Assembly (NCBI RefSeq): GCF_014844135.1
Contig: NZ_CP041403.1
Location: 310,001 to 374,000 of the forward strand
Origin: Arcobacter sp. FWKO B
GTDB taxonomy: Bacteria; Campylobacterota; Campylobacteria; Campylobacterales; Arcobacteraceae
DNA length: 64,000 nt
Reading direction: 5' to 3'
The notes under the pieces are model-generated. The model was not told the DNA's origin and searched no databases. It worked only from the letters and a program-made list of their open reading frames with translations. The position numbers and the translations under genes are program-made. Shown in pieces: positions 14,954-23,608 of the stretch. Within the stretch, counting starts at the first letter, position 1. Every line of letters starts with the position of its first letter.

Positions 14954-17571
14954 TGGTTTATATTAACTTTATATGGCATATGCACCAACCTTATTACAGA
15001 GATAACTTAACTGGCAAGACAAAGATGCCTTGGGTATTTTTACATGCTATTAAAGATTACTATGATATGCCATATTTACTTAGTCAAAATCCAAATATCA
15101 AAGCAACATTCAATCTTGTCCCTTCACTTATAGAACAACTAAATCACTATATAAATAATGATGCAAATGATGAGTTATTAGATATTTTAACTAAAGATGT
15201 ATCAACTCTAAAAGATGAACAACTTGAGTTTTTAAACAGCTATTTATTTACTCCAAACGAAAAAAATATGATTAATATTTTTTGGAGATACAAGGAACTA
15301 AACACTAAATTTAAAAGTTCACAAAAAGGGTTGAAAATATTTGATGAGAGTGAGATTGAAGATGCTCAGGTATTGTTTTTGTTATCTTGGTGTGGTAATT
15401 ATTTAAAGAAAAACAATAAAACAATCAAAAACTTAATAACTCAAGGTGCAAACTATAACCATACACAAAAGTTGAGTTTGATAAATGAACTAATAAAATT
15501 CTTACCAGAAATACTAAAACTATATAAAAAATTAGCAAAAAAAGGGCAAATTGAGCTTTCAACAACTCCATATTACCACCCTATTTTACCTTTGCTTTTA
15601 GATATAAATAGTGCAAAAACAGCCAATGCAAATACAAACTTACCAAATATTGACCCACAAACCTTCAAAGAATTTGGCAAATCACAAATTACAAAAGCAA
15701 TAGAGTTGTTTGAGCAAACATTTGACTTTAAGCCAACTGGTTTTTGGCCAGCTGAGGGTTCAGTAAGCGAAGCAACAATTAAAATGATATCAAAACATGA
15801 TATAAAATGGATTGCTACAGATGAAGAAGTACTATACAAAAGTATCAAAAACCATACAAAAGAAAAACTTTACAATCTTTACCAACATAAAGAATACAAT
15901 ACTTATATGTTTTTTAGAGATAGACACATAAGTGATTTGATTGGTTTTGAATATTCCAAACTCGCTCCACAAATAGCAACGCTTGATTTTATAGACAAAA
16001 TAAAAAACATACAACTTCATGGCAATAAAGATTACTTAGTTAGTGTTATTCTTGATGGTGAAAATGCTTGGGAATTTTATGAAAATAATGGTGAAGAGTT
16101 TTTTAATAAATTATACAAAACATTAGAAGAAAATAACTCATTTATTAAAACTATTTTACCAAGTGAAGCAAAAGATTTAAAACTTGAAAAAATATCAATT
16201 GATTATATTCACCCTGGTAGTTGGATAAATGCAAATTTTGATATATGGATTGGAAAACCGCAAAAAAACAAAGCGTGGGAATTACTAGCACTTACAAAAG
16301 AAGACTATATAAAAAGTGCATCTACACTTAATAATAAAACAAATCAAAAAATACTTGAAGAGTTTGCAATAGCTCTTGGAAGTGATTGGTTTTGGTGGTA
16401 TGATGATGATCACTTTACCACACTAAAACCATTTTTTGACAATCTATTTAGACTGCATCTTCAAAATATATACACTTTAATGGGACAAAACATTCCTCAG
16501 CAAATTATTCACCCTATTGTGCCAGAAAATGAAGTGATACTTGCTAAATTTGGTGCAATGCATCAAGCAAATGAAATAAAATCAAAAGAATCAGAATTTA
16601 GATATTGCAAACTTACTAAAAGATGGGTTTTATTTGCTCCAAAAAGAGCAGACAGACCAAATAATTTCATTAAGAAAAAAGTAATAGCAGATGATTGTAT
16701 TTGCCCTTTTGATGCAGGAAATGAAAACTTAACTCCAAAAGAAATATTAAGAATCGGAGATAGCAAAAATTGGAGAGCAAGGGTAGTTCCAAATCTTTAT
16801 AATGTTTTATCAATAGATATAGAACCAGAAGGTAAAAAAGATGACTATTTTGATGTTTTTAGTGGTTTTGGTGCCCATGAGGTTATCATAGAAACACCAA
16901 AACATGGGCTTGAAATGTTTGATTATTCACTACAAGAGTTTGTAGACTACCTCCAAATTGCCAAAGATAGGCTTTCTAGTCTAAAACTTGACACAAGATT
17001 AAATTATGCTAGTTTATTTAAAAATCACGGCTCATTAGCTGGTGCTTCACTAAGTCACTCACACTCACAAATAATTGCACTACCATTTGTTCCAACTGAT
17101 GTTGCAGACGAAATAGACTATAAAAAAGAGTATTATAAAAAATACAAAAGAGCAATTTTAGATGACTTAGTATATGAAGAAAAACAATATGAAGAGAACT
17201 TGATTTTTGAAAATGAATCTTTTGTTTGTTATGCACCTTATGCTTCACGATTTCCTTATGAGGTAAAAATTGTTGCAAAAGATGAATATTCTTGTATAAC
17301 AGAGTTTGATGAAACAACCCTTATCAATCTTGCAAAATCTTTGGAGCTTATATTTAAAAAGTATAAAAATGTGCTAGATTATTTCTCCTTTAATATGTTG
17401 TTTAAAAATCACCCCTATGAAGGACATAACGAAAAATCAAAAGACTACTTTAGATTTTATGTCAATATTTTCCCAAGATTAAGTGGTATTGCTGGTTTTG
17501 AACTTGATTCAAAAGTCTATTTAAATAGTATTTTACCTAGTGTTGCTGCTAGTAGACTAAAAGAAGTATAG
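14953..17571 (+). CDS. GH57 glycoside hydrolase fused to GalT-family nucleotidyltransferase
   Basis: This 872-residue protein joins two enzymes. Residues 1 to about 525 are a GH57 catalytic domain opening with INFIWHMHQPYY, with Glu268 (WPAEGSVSE) as nucleophile and Asp368 (LDGENAWEFY) as acid/base, as in amylopullulanase-like members. Residues about 536-872 are a HIT-superfamily GalT domain: KRWVLFAPKRADRP, then RARVVPNLYN, then NHGSLAGASLSHSHSQ with the nucleotidyl-accepting His704 in HSHSQ (702-706). The zinc motif CPFC is altered to CICPFD (Cys582, Cys584, Asp587). No galE or galK is present, so Leloir galactose metabolism is unlikely. A plausible role is moving a nucleotidyl group between NDP-glucose and phosphate or glucose 1-phosphate, coupled to glucan hydrolysis; this is inference. 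Confidence 0.85.
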   Translation: MVYINFIWHMHQPYYRDNLTGKTKMPWVFLHAIKDYYDMPYLLSQNPNIKATFNLVPSLIEQLNHYINNDANDELLDILTKDVSTLKDEQLEFLNSYLFTPNEKNMINIFWRYKELNTKFKSSQKGLKIFDESEIEDAQVLFLLSWCGNYLKKNNKTIKNLITQGANYNHTQKLSLINELIKFLPEILKLYKKLAKKGQIELSTTPYYHPILPLLLDINSAKTANANTNLPNIDPQTFKEFGKSQITKAIELFEQTFDFKPTGFWPAEGSVSEATIKMISKHDIKWIATDEEVLYKSIKNHTKEKLYNLYQHKEYNTYMFFRDRHISDLIGFEYSKLAPQIATLDFIDKIKNIQLHGNKDYLVSVILDGENAWEFYENNGEEFFNKLYKTLEENNSFIKTILPSEAKDLKLEKISIDYIHPGSWINANFDIWIGKPQKNKAWELLALTKEDYIKSASTLNNKTNQKILEEFAIALGSDWFWWYDDDHFTTLKPFFDNLFRLHLQNIYTLMGQNIPQQIIHPIVPENEVILAKFGAMHQANEIKSKESEFRYCKLTKRWVLFAPKRADRPNNFIKKKVIADDCICPFDAGNENLTPKEILRIGDSKNWRARVVPNLYNVLSIDIEPEGKKDDYFDVFSGFGAHEVIIETPKHGLEMFDYSLQEFVDYLQIAKDRLSSLKLDTRLNYASLFKNHGSLAGASLSHSHSQIIALPFVPTDVADEIDYKKEYYKKYKRAILDDLVYEEKQYEENLIFENESFVCYAPYASRFPYEVKIVAKDEYSCITEFDETTLINLAKSLELIFKKYKNVLDYFSFNMLFKNHPYEGHNEKSKDYFRFYVNIFPRLSGIAGFELDSKVYLNSILPSVAASRLKEV

Positions 17572-17581
17572 GAGATACAAA

Positions 17582-19000
17582 ATGAATATATTATTTGCTT
17601 CAAGTGAAATTTTCCCATATGCCAAAAGTGGTGGATTAGCTGATGTTGCTCAAAGCTTACCTGAAGAACTAAGAAAGATTGCCCAAGTTTATACTATGAT
17701 GCCTTTATATCAAACTGTAGATAGACAAAATTACAATATAGTTTTTAGTGATTTCTCATTTGATATTTGGCTTCATGGAATAAGACATCAAATTGACCTA
17801 TACAAAAATGCAAATAATCCATATGAACTTTTTTTATATAACCCAATTTTATGTGATAGAGAAGGTTTATATCACGACAATTATGGTGACTTTGGAGACA
17901 ATCACTTAAGATTTGCTATTTTTTCATATGGTGTGATTGAAACCATGCTAAAACTTCAATTAAAAATTAATACTATTCATATCAATGATTGGCAAACTGC
18001 ACTTATAGCACTATTGGCAAAAACCAAGTATCACCTATCTCAAAAAATAGTTTTTACAATACACAATATTGCATATCAAGGGATATTTCACAAAAGTGTT
18101 ATGAATGAGCTTGAACTAAACTGGCAAGAGTGTTTTAAAAGTGATAGATTTGAATATTTTGATCAAGTAAATTTCTTAAAAGCTGGGATATTTTATAGTG
18201 ATGTTATAACAACAGTCAGTCCAACTTATGCAAATGAGATACAAACACCTTATTTTGGACATACACTAGATAATATGTTAATAACAAACAATTATAAACT
18301 AACAGGTATTATTAATGGCATTAGTTATGATGTATTTAATCCATCAACTGATGAGTATATTTATAAAAATTATGACAAACAAACTTATGAACTAAAATCA
18401 CAAAATAAAGTCAAACTATGTAAAGAACTAAATCTTGCTGAACCACATCGCCCTTTATTTGTTTTTATTGGAAGATTTACAAATCAAAAGGGAGTAGATT
18501 TGATAGTTCAAAGCCTACATCTTTTAAAAGACTTTGAGATAAATGTGGCTATTTTAGGAAGTGGTGAGAAATATTATAATGGTGTTTTTTCAAAACTAGT
18601 AGATAAATATCACAATATTACCATAAAAATTGGTTACGATGAAGCTCTTGCAAGAAAATTTTATGCAAGTGCAGACTTTTTACTTATGCCATCTGTTTTT
18701 GAGCCATGTGGGCTAAATCAAATGATTATGATGAGATATGGAGGGCTTCCAATAGTTGCAAGAACTGGTGGGCTTAGAGATAGTGTTGTAGATTTTACAG
18801 ACTTACATCATCACAATAAACATCAAGGTATTGGAGTAACTTTTGATGAGCATAGTATGTTTTGGTATATGCACGCTATTACAAAGGCTATTTCATTATA
18901 TGCAAATCAGAAGAAATATATAAAGTTTGCAAAACACAATATGAGTGTAGATAACTCTTGGAAAACTTCAGCCAAAGAGTATTTAAAGGTGTACAAATGA
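17582..19000 (+). CDS. glgA: glycogen (starch) synthase
   Basis: This 472-residue GT5 enzyme extends alpha-1,4-glucan from ADP- or UDP-glucose. The N-terminal sugar-nucleotide loop KSGGLADV (usually KTGGL), HINDWQTAL, TIHNIAYQG and the C-terminal PSVFEPCGLNQM with the catalytic Glu are all present, so it looks active. Length matches bacterial GlgA (about 477). Genes for the donor-making enzyme and the GH57-GalT fusion lie just upstream. Its stop overlaps the glucokinase start (ATGA). Sequence alone does not settle whether ADP- or UDP-glucose is used. Confidence 0.95.
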   Translation: MNILFASSEIFPYAKSGGLADVAQSLPEELRKIAQVYTMMPLYQTVDRQNYNIVFSDFSFDIWLHGIRHQIDLYKNANNPYELFLYNPILCDREGLYHDNYGDFGDNHLRFAIFSYGVIETMLKLQLKINTIHINDWQTALIALLAKTKYHLSQKIVFTIHNIAYQGIFHKSVMNELELNWQECFKSDRFEYFDQVNFLKAGIFYSDVITTVSPTYANEIQTPYFGHTLDNMLITNNYKLTGIINGISYDVFNPSTDEYIYKNYDKQTYELKSQNKVKLCKELNLAEPHRPLFVFIGRFTNQKGVDLIVQSLHLLKDFEINVAILGSGEKYYNGVFSKLVDKYHNITIKIGYDEALARKFYASADFLLMPSVFEPCGLNQMIMMRYGGLPIVARTGGLRDSVVDFTDLHHHNKHQGIGVTFDEHSMFWYMHAITKAISLYANQKKYIKFAKHNMSVDNSWKTSAKEYLKVYK

Positions 19001-19773
19001 ATTTATTTATAGATTTTGGTGGTACTAATTTTAGATATTGTTTTGATGATGGAGAAATTAAAGTTCTAAAAAGCAAAGAGACAGAATTAGTAAGCTTTAT
19101 AGAAACACAAATTGTACTAAAAAGAGATATTAAAAAGATATATATTTCCTTTGCAGGACAAGTAAAAGATGGTAAAATACTTTCTGCTCCAAATATCAAA
19201 ATTCAAACATTTGATTTAAAACACTATATAAAAGAGAAATATGATATAGATATCTTTATAGAAAATGACCTAAACTGTGCTGCAATTTATGAATATTCAA
19301 AGTACCAAAATGCCAAAATATTGGCATTGTTTTATATAGGTACTGGCTTTGGTAGTGCATTTATGATAAATGGAAAACTTTTAAGTGGAAAAGACAATAT
19401 TGCAGGCGAAATAGGACATATTCCATATAAAAAAAAGGATTTGGGCTGTAAATGTGGTAGAAATGACTGTTTAGAACTTAGCGTAAGTGGCAAGGTTTTT
19501 GGTGAAAGAACATTCGAAAACTCGCCAACAAGCACACAAGAAGATTTTTTGGATGGATTAAAATTTGCATTTCATACTGTATTAAATTTATTTGATCCAG
19601 ATGTATTTGTATTAGGTGGAAGTGTAGTAAAAAACAACCCTTTTATTATAGATTTCTTAAAAAAAGAGTATAATGATAGCTCATTTAAAGGGATTAGAAG
19701 TGATCTTCAAATATTTTTATCAGATATCAATGATGCCAATATTGAAGGTTTAAAAATAATTTCAAAAGGATAA
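18997..19773 (+). CDS. ROK family glucokinase
   Basis: This 258-residue ROK-family sugar kinase probably forms glucose 6-phosphate from glucose released by GH57 enzymes. The phosphate-1 loop is FIDFGGTNFRYCF, the sugar/zinc region is GEIGHIPYKKKDLGC followed by KCGRNDCLE (zinc cysteines), and the late FVLGGSVV strand is typical. The ATG at 18997 overlaps the glgA stop by 4 bp and opens straight into the phosphate loop. An upstream in-frame ATG at 18958 lies inside glgA and adds nothing typical of the family. Other ROK substrates such as N-acetylmannosamine or fructose are possible, but the operon favours glucose. Confidence 0.87.
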   Translation: MNLFIDFGGTNFRYCFDDGEIKVLKSKETELVSFIETQIVLKRDIKKIYISFAGQVKDGKILSAPNIKIQTFDLKHYIKEKYDIDIFIENDLNCAAIYEYSKYQNAKILALFYIGTGFGSAFMINGKLLSGKDNIAGEIGHIPYKKKDLGCKCGRNDCLELSVSGKVFGERTFENSPTSTQEDFLDGLKFAFHTVLNLFDPDVFVLGGSVVKNNPFIIDFLKKEYNDSSFKGIRSDLQIFLSDINDANIEGLKIISKG

Positions 19774-19775
19774 AA

Positions 19776-21419
19776 ATGTCGAATTTTATAGAATATAATA
19801 TTAATGAAAAATACAAAACAAGTGTAGCTTATTTTTCGATGGAGTTTGCTATCCATCAAGCACTAAAGATTTACAGTGGTGGGTTAGGCTTTTTAGCTGG
19901 TTCACATATGAGAAGTGCTTATGATTTAGGTCAAAATGTACTTGGTATTGGGATACTTTGGAGCTTTGGGTATTATGATCAAGCAAGAGATGAAGATAGA
20001 AACCTTAAAGTTGAATTTAGAAGAAAGAGATACTTCTTCTTGCAAGATTTGGGTATAAGTGTAGATGTAGTTATAAATGCAAAAGTTGTAAAAGTAAAAG
20101 CTTTTTTAGTACCTTGTGAAACATTTAATACTGCTCCAATTATACTTCTTTCTACCGATACCGAAGAAAACGACTATCTAAGCAGAACTATCACCCATAA
20201 ACTTTATGATGCAAACGAAGAAGCTAGAATTGCCCAAGAAATTGTTCTTGGTATTGGTGGTGCTAAGGTTTTAGAAGCTTTACATATCAAACCCAAAATA
20301 TATCATATGAATGAAGGGCATGCTCTTCCTTTAGTATTCGAACTGCGAAATAAACACAAAAATTTTGATGAGATGAAGAAAAAAATAGTTTTCACAACAC
20401 ATACTCCAGAAGCTGCTGGTAATGAAGAACACTCTCTTGCACTATTGTATAAAATGGGCTTTTTTGCTTCATTATCAATAGAAGAAGTACAAACATTTAT
20501 GGGAAGTACAAGTGATACATTTAGTCTTACTGTTGGTGCATTAAAAGCTGCAAAAATCTCAAATGGTGTATCAAAACTTCACTCTAAAGTAGCTTGTAAA
20601 ATGTGGAGTCATGTGGAAAATAAATGTGATATAGTTCATATTACAAATGCACAAAATAGAAGATACTGGGTAGATAAAGGGCTTTTAAAAGCACTTGATG
20701 AGCACGAAGATTATGAGCTTGAAGCTAGAAAAAAACATCTAAAAAGAATATTGTTTGATGAAGTTGCAAATCAAACTGGTAAAATGTTTGACCCAAATAT
20801 TCTAACAATTGTATGGGCAAGAAGATTTGCAGAGTACAAACGCCCAGGGCTTTTAAAATACGATTTCCAAAAGTTTTTAGAACTTGTAAATAGAAAAGAT
20901 ATGCCAGTGCAAATAATATGGGCTGGAAAACCTTATCCATTTGATAATGGTGCTATAAATATTTTTAATGAAATAAGCTATATAAGCAAACATCTAAAAA
21001 ATGTTGCAGTAATGATAGGATATGAGCTAAATTTATCTAAAATGTTAAAAAAAGGGGCTGATATTTGGCTCAACACTCCAAGAATCACAAAAGAAGCAAG
21101 TGGTACAAGTGGAATGAGTGCAGCTATGAATGGAGCGATAAATCTTTCTACACTTGATGGATGGCATCCTGAGTTTGAAAAGCATGGAGTAAATAGCTTT
21201 ACTATTCCTGCGGTTGATGAAAATTTACCAATAGAAGAACAAGATATTTTGGATAACAAAGCTTTAATGGATATTTTATTAGATGAAGTTATTCCTATGT
21301 ATTACCAAGACAATACTAAATGGATGAATATAATGAAAAACTCGATGTTGGATACTCTAAATGCATTTGATTCTGGTAGAATGGCTCATGAGTATTATGT
21401 GAAAATGTATGATGTTTAA
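19776..21419 (+). CDS. GT35 glycogen/alpha-glucan phosphorylase-like protein lacking the PLP lysine
   Basis: This 547-residue member of the short alpha-glucan phosphorylase family normally releases glucose 1-phosphate from alpha-1,4-glucan using PLP. Family landmarks are SVAYFSMEF, YSGGLGFLAG, MNEGHALP, THTPEAAGNEEH, the phosphate-binding Arg and Lys of WARRFAEYKRP, and EASGTSGMSAAMNGA. In active phosphorylases that last motif reads GTSGMK, where the Lys binds PLP. Here codon 21117-21119 (AGT) gives Ser448. The rest of the active site looks conserved and the frame is intact, so this is not decay by frameshift. It may be inactive and regulatory, or may have another glucosyl-transfer chemistry. 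It sits 2 bp after glucokinase in the glycogen operon. Confidence 0.85.
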   Translation: MSNFIEYNINEKYKTSVAYFSMEFAIHQALKIYSGGLGFLAGSHMRSAYDLGQNVLGIGILWSFGYYDQARDEDRNLKVEFRRKRYFFLQDLGISVDVVINAKVVKVKAFLVPCETFNTAPIILLSTDTEENDYLSRTITHKLYDANEEARIAQEIVLGIGGAKVLEALHIKPKIYHMNEGHALPLVFELRNKHKNFDEMKKKIVFTTHTPEAAGNEEHSLALLYKMGFFASLSIEEVQTFMGSTSDTFSLTVGALKAAKISNGVSKLHSKVACKMWSHVENKCDIVHITNAQNRRYWVDKGLLKALDEHEDYELEARKKHLKRILFDEVANQTGKMFDPNILTIVWARRFAEYKRPGLLKYDFQKFLELVNRKDMPVQIIWAGKPYPFDNGAINIFNEISYISKHLKNVAVMIGYELNLSKMLKKGADIWLNTPRITKEASGTSGMSAAMNGAINLSTLDGWHPEFEKHGVNSFTIPAVDENLPIEEQDILDNKALMDILLDEVIPMYYQDNTKWMNIMKNSMLDTLNAFDSGRMAHEYYVKMYDV

Positions 21420-21440
21420 TATCATACTTATCAAGAAGGG

Positions 21441-21986
21441 TTGAATATGAATTTTAGTAATGAATTAATTGAAAGAAGTTTATCAAATAGTTGTGGTACT
21501 TCAAGTGGTGGAAATATTAAGAAAACAGAAACTTTAAATGATGGTACAAAAATATATCCTATTCCAAATAGGTATTTTAAAGATAAACTAACATTACTTC
21601 CAATTAATCCAAATCACTCTTTTGTGTATTGGGAAGTTACAAATGATACACTTAAAAAGTTTGATATCAACCCTGAAGATGTACAACTATCATTTAAAAT
21701 TTATGATGAGCAGAGCAATGAAATACTAAATTTCGATTCACATTTTTCAATTGGTGATTATTATATTACTCATACCACTAGCCACAAAGCAATGTATGCA
21801 AAACTATTTTTAAAAAATAGTGATAGTTTGATTTTTATTTTAAAATCAAACATAATAGGTGTTCTTGAAGATTCACTAAAATCAGGACTCAAATCAAAAA
21901 TCATTGATAGTTTATTAGGTGATAATGAACAATACTATAACTCAAAACTTCTTACTATAAGTTCAAGTTCATTAGGGGGCAAATAG
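21441..21986 (+). CDS. DUF4912 domain-containing protein
   Basis: This 181-residue protein has no signal peptide and no membrane segment. From about residue 35 it matches the DUF4912 pattern (IPNRYFKDKLTLLPINP, then FVYWEVTNDTL), a small beta-rich domain often encoded beside alpha-glucan enzymes. The first 30 residues are Ser/Gly rich and probably flexible. Its stop codon directly abuts the start of the GH57 branching enzyme, so the two are likely made together. A role as glucan-binding or enzyme-partner protein is inference; no catalytic motif is seen. Confidence 0.8.
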   Translation: MNMNFSNELIERSLSNSCGTSSGGNIKKTETLNDGTKIYPIPNRYFKDKLTLLPINPNHSFVYWEVTNDTLKKFDINPEDVQLSFKIYDEQSNEILNFDSHFSIGDYYITHTTSHKAMYAKLFLKNSDSLIFILKSNIIGVLEDSLKSGLKSKIIDSLLGDNEQYYNSKLLTISSSSLGGK

Positions 21987-23573
21987 ATGATACAAGGATA
22001 TTGGATACCAGTTTTACACTCACATCTTCCTTTTGTAAAGCACCCTGAATATGAGAATTTTTTGGAAGAATTTTGGCTTTTTGAAGCAATAAGTGAGTGT
22101 TATATTCCACTACTTAAAAGACTAAAAAAGCTCGAAGATGAAAATATTGATTTTGCACTTACAGTATCAGTAACTCCTCCACTTGCAGAGATGCTTGATG
22201 ATGAGCACTTGATGGAAAAATATGAAAGATATCTTGATAAACTTATAGAACTAGGTGAAAAAGAGGTAATTAGAACTGCTAACAGTGAGTATGAAAATAT
22301 TGCAAAATTTTATCTATACTTTTTCAAAGAAACAAAAGAGTTTTTTGATGGATTTTTAAATAAAAAAGTTTTAAATGGGTATAGATATTTTTATGATAAA
22401 AATAAACTTGAGATTATCACTTGTGGTGCAACTCACGGTTTTTTACCACTTTTAAGTGTAAATAAACAAGCTGTAGTTGCTCAAATAAAAGTTGCAGTAA
22501 TGTCTCATATCAAACATTTTAACAAACCACCAAAAGGGATTTGGCTTCCTGAGTGTGCATATTATGATGGTTTGGATGAAATACTAAAAGAAAATGGTAT
22601 TGAATTTTTTATTTTGGATGCACATGGTATTGTATATGCAAATCCTACACCAAAATACGGTGTATACGCACCTATTATGACTCCAAATAAAGTAGCAGTT
22701 TTTGGAAGAGATAATGAATCTTCAAAACAAGTTTGGAGCTCTAAAGAGGGCTATCCAGGAGATTTTTGTTATCGAGATTTTTATAGAGATATAGGATATG
22801 ATCTTGATTTTGAGTATATCAAAGATTACATCAATCCAGATGGAGCAAGGGTATTTACTGGTTTTAAATATCACAAAATTACAGGAAATAGTGACTATAA
22901 AGAGATATATGACCCATATATAGCATCGCTAAAAACCATAGAACACGCACAAAACTTCCACTTCAATAGGGAAAAACAAATACAAAATATAAGTTTACTT
23001 ATGGATAAAGCTCCTATGGTAGTATCACCTTATGATGCAGAATTATTTGGGCATTGGTGGTTTGAAGGACCTGAATTTTTATATAATATGTTTAAAGAAA
23101 TAGACAAACACAAAGTAATCAAAGCAATTACCCCTGCACAATATATAGATATGTCATATGATAATACTGTAGCAAAGCCACACCCATCTTCTTGGGGTGA
23201 TGAGGGTTATTATGATGTATGGCTAAATAAATCTAATGATTGGATATATAGGCATCTTCATGAGATGGCTGATGTCATGGTTGAGTTTGCAAATATATAT
23301 AAAAATAGTGCAACTCAAAACCAAGAAAGACTCTTAAATCAAATGGCAAGAGAATTACTTCTTGCCCAAAGTAGTGATTGGGCTTTTTTAATGACTACTG
23401 CAACAGCTACAGAATATAGTGTGGCAAGAACAAAAGAGCATATCCATAATTTCTTCAAAATAAAAGATATGATAGATAACAATTACTTTGATAATGATTT
23501 TTTCACAAAAATTGGTGACAAAAACTCAATATTTGATTTTATAGATTTTAAAATATACTGTACAAAACAATAA
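21987..23573 (+). CDS. GH57 1,4-alpha-glucan branching enzyme
   Basis: This 528-residue GH57 enzyme of the Thermus/Thermococcus branching-enzyme type forms alpha-1,6 branches in glycogen. It opens with IPVLHSHLPFVKHPE. The nucleophile Glu is in WLPECAYYDG, the acid/base Asp is in SPYDAELFGHWWFEGP, and a helical C-terminal region from about 400 (HPSSWGDEGYYDVWLN) is typical of the branching subfamily. It replaces a GH13 GlgB, which is absent from the window. It is the last gene of the operon; a hairpin overlaps its stop codon. Alpha-amylase activity is possible but less likely. Confidence 0.9.
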   Translation: MIQGYWIPVLHSHLPFVKHPEYENFLEEFWLFEAISECYIPLLKRLKKLEDENIDFALTVSVTPPLAEMLDDEHLMEKYERYLDKLIELGEKEVIRTANSEYENIAKFYLYFFKETKEFFDGFLNKKVLNGYRYFYDKNKLEIITCGATHGFLPLLSVNKQAVVAQIKVAVMSHIKHFNKPPKGIWLPECAYYDGLDEILKENGIEFFILDAHGIVYANPTPKYGVYAPIMTPNKVAVFGRDNESSKQVWSSKEGYPGDFCYRDFYRDIGYDLDFEYIKDYINPDGARVFTGFKYHKITGNSDYKEIYDPYIASLKTIEHAQNFHFNREKQIQNISLLMDKAPMVVSPYDAELFGHWWFEGPEFLYNMFKEIDKHKVIKAITPAQYIDMSYDNTVAKPHPSSWGDEGYYDVWLNKSNDWIYRHLHEMADVMVEFANIYKNSATQNQERLLNQMARELLLAQSSDWAFLMTTATATEYSVARTKEHIHNFFKIKDMIDNNYFDNDFFTKIGDKNSIFDFIDFKIYCTKQ

Positions 23574-23608
23574 ACCTAAAATTTTTTGGTTTATTGTTTG
23601 TCTTTGTT
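23565..23608 (+). terminator. rho-independent terminator of the glycogen operon
   Basis: A perfect 12-bp inverted repeat (AAACAATAAACC at 23565-23576, GGTTTATTGTTT at 23588-23599) surrounds an 11-base loop, followed by a T-rich stretch (TCTTTGTTTTTTT). It overlaps the stop codons of both convergent genes and probably works mainly on the plus strand. Confidence 0.75.

Noticed and set aside
16561-17571. Leloir galactose-1-phosphate uridylyltransferase as a separate gene
   Set aside because: The frame is continuous with the GH57 domain with no internal start signal, and no galK, galE or galM is nearby; it is kept as a fusion of uncertain specificity.
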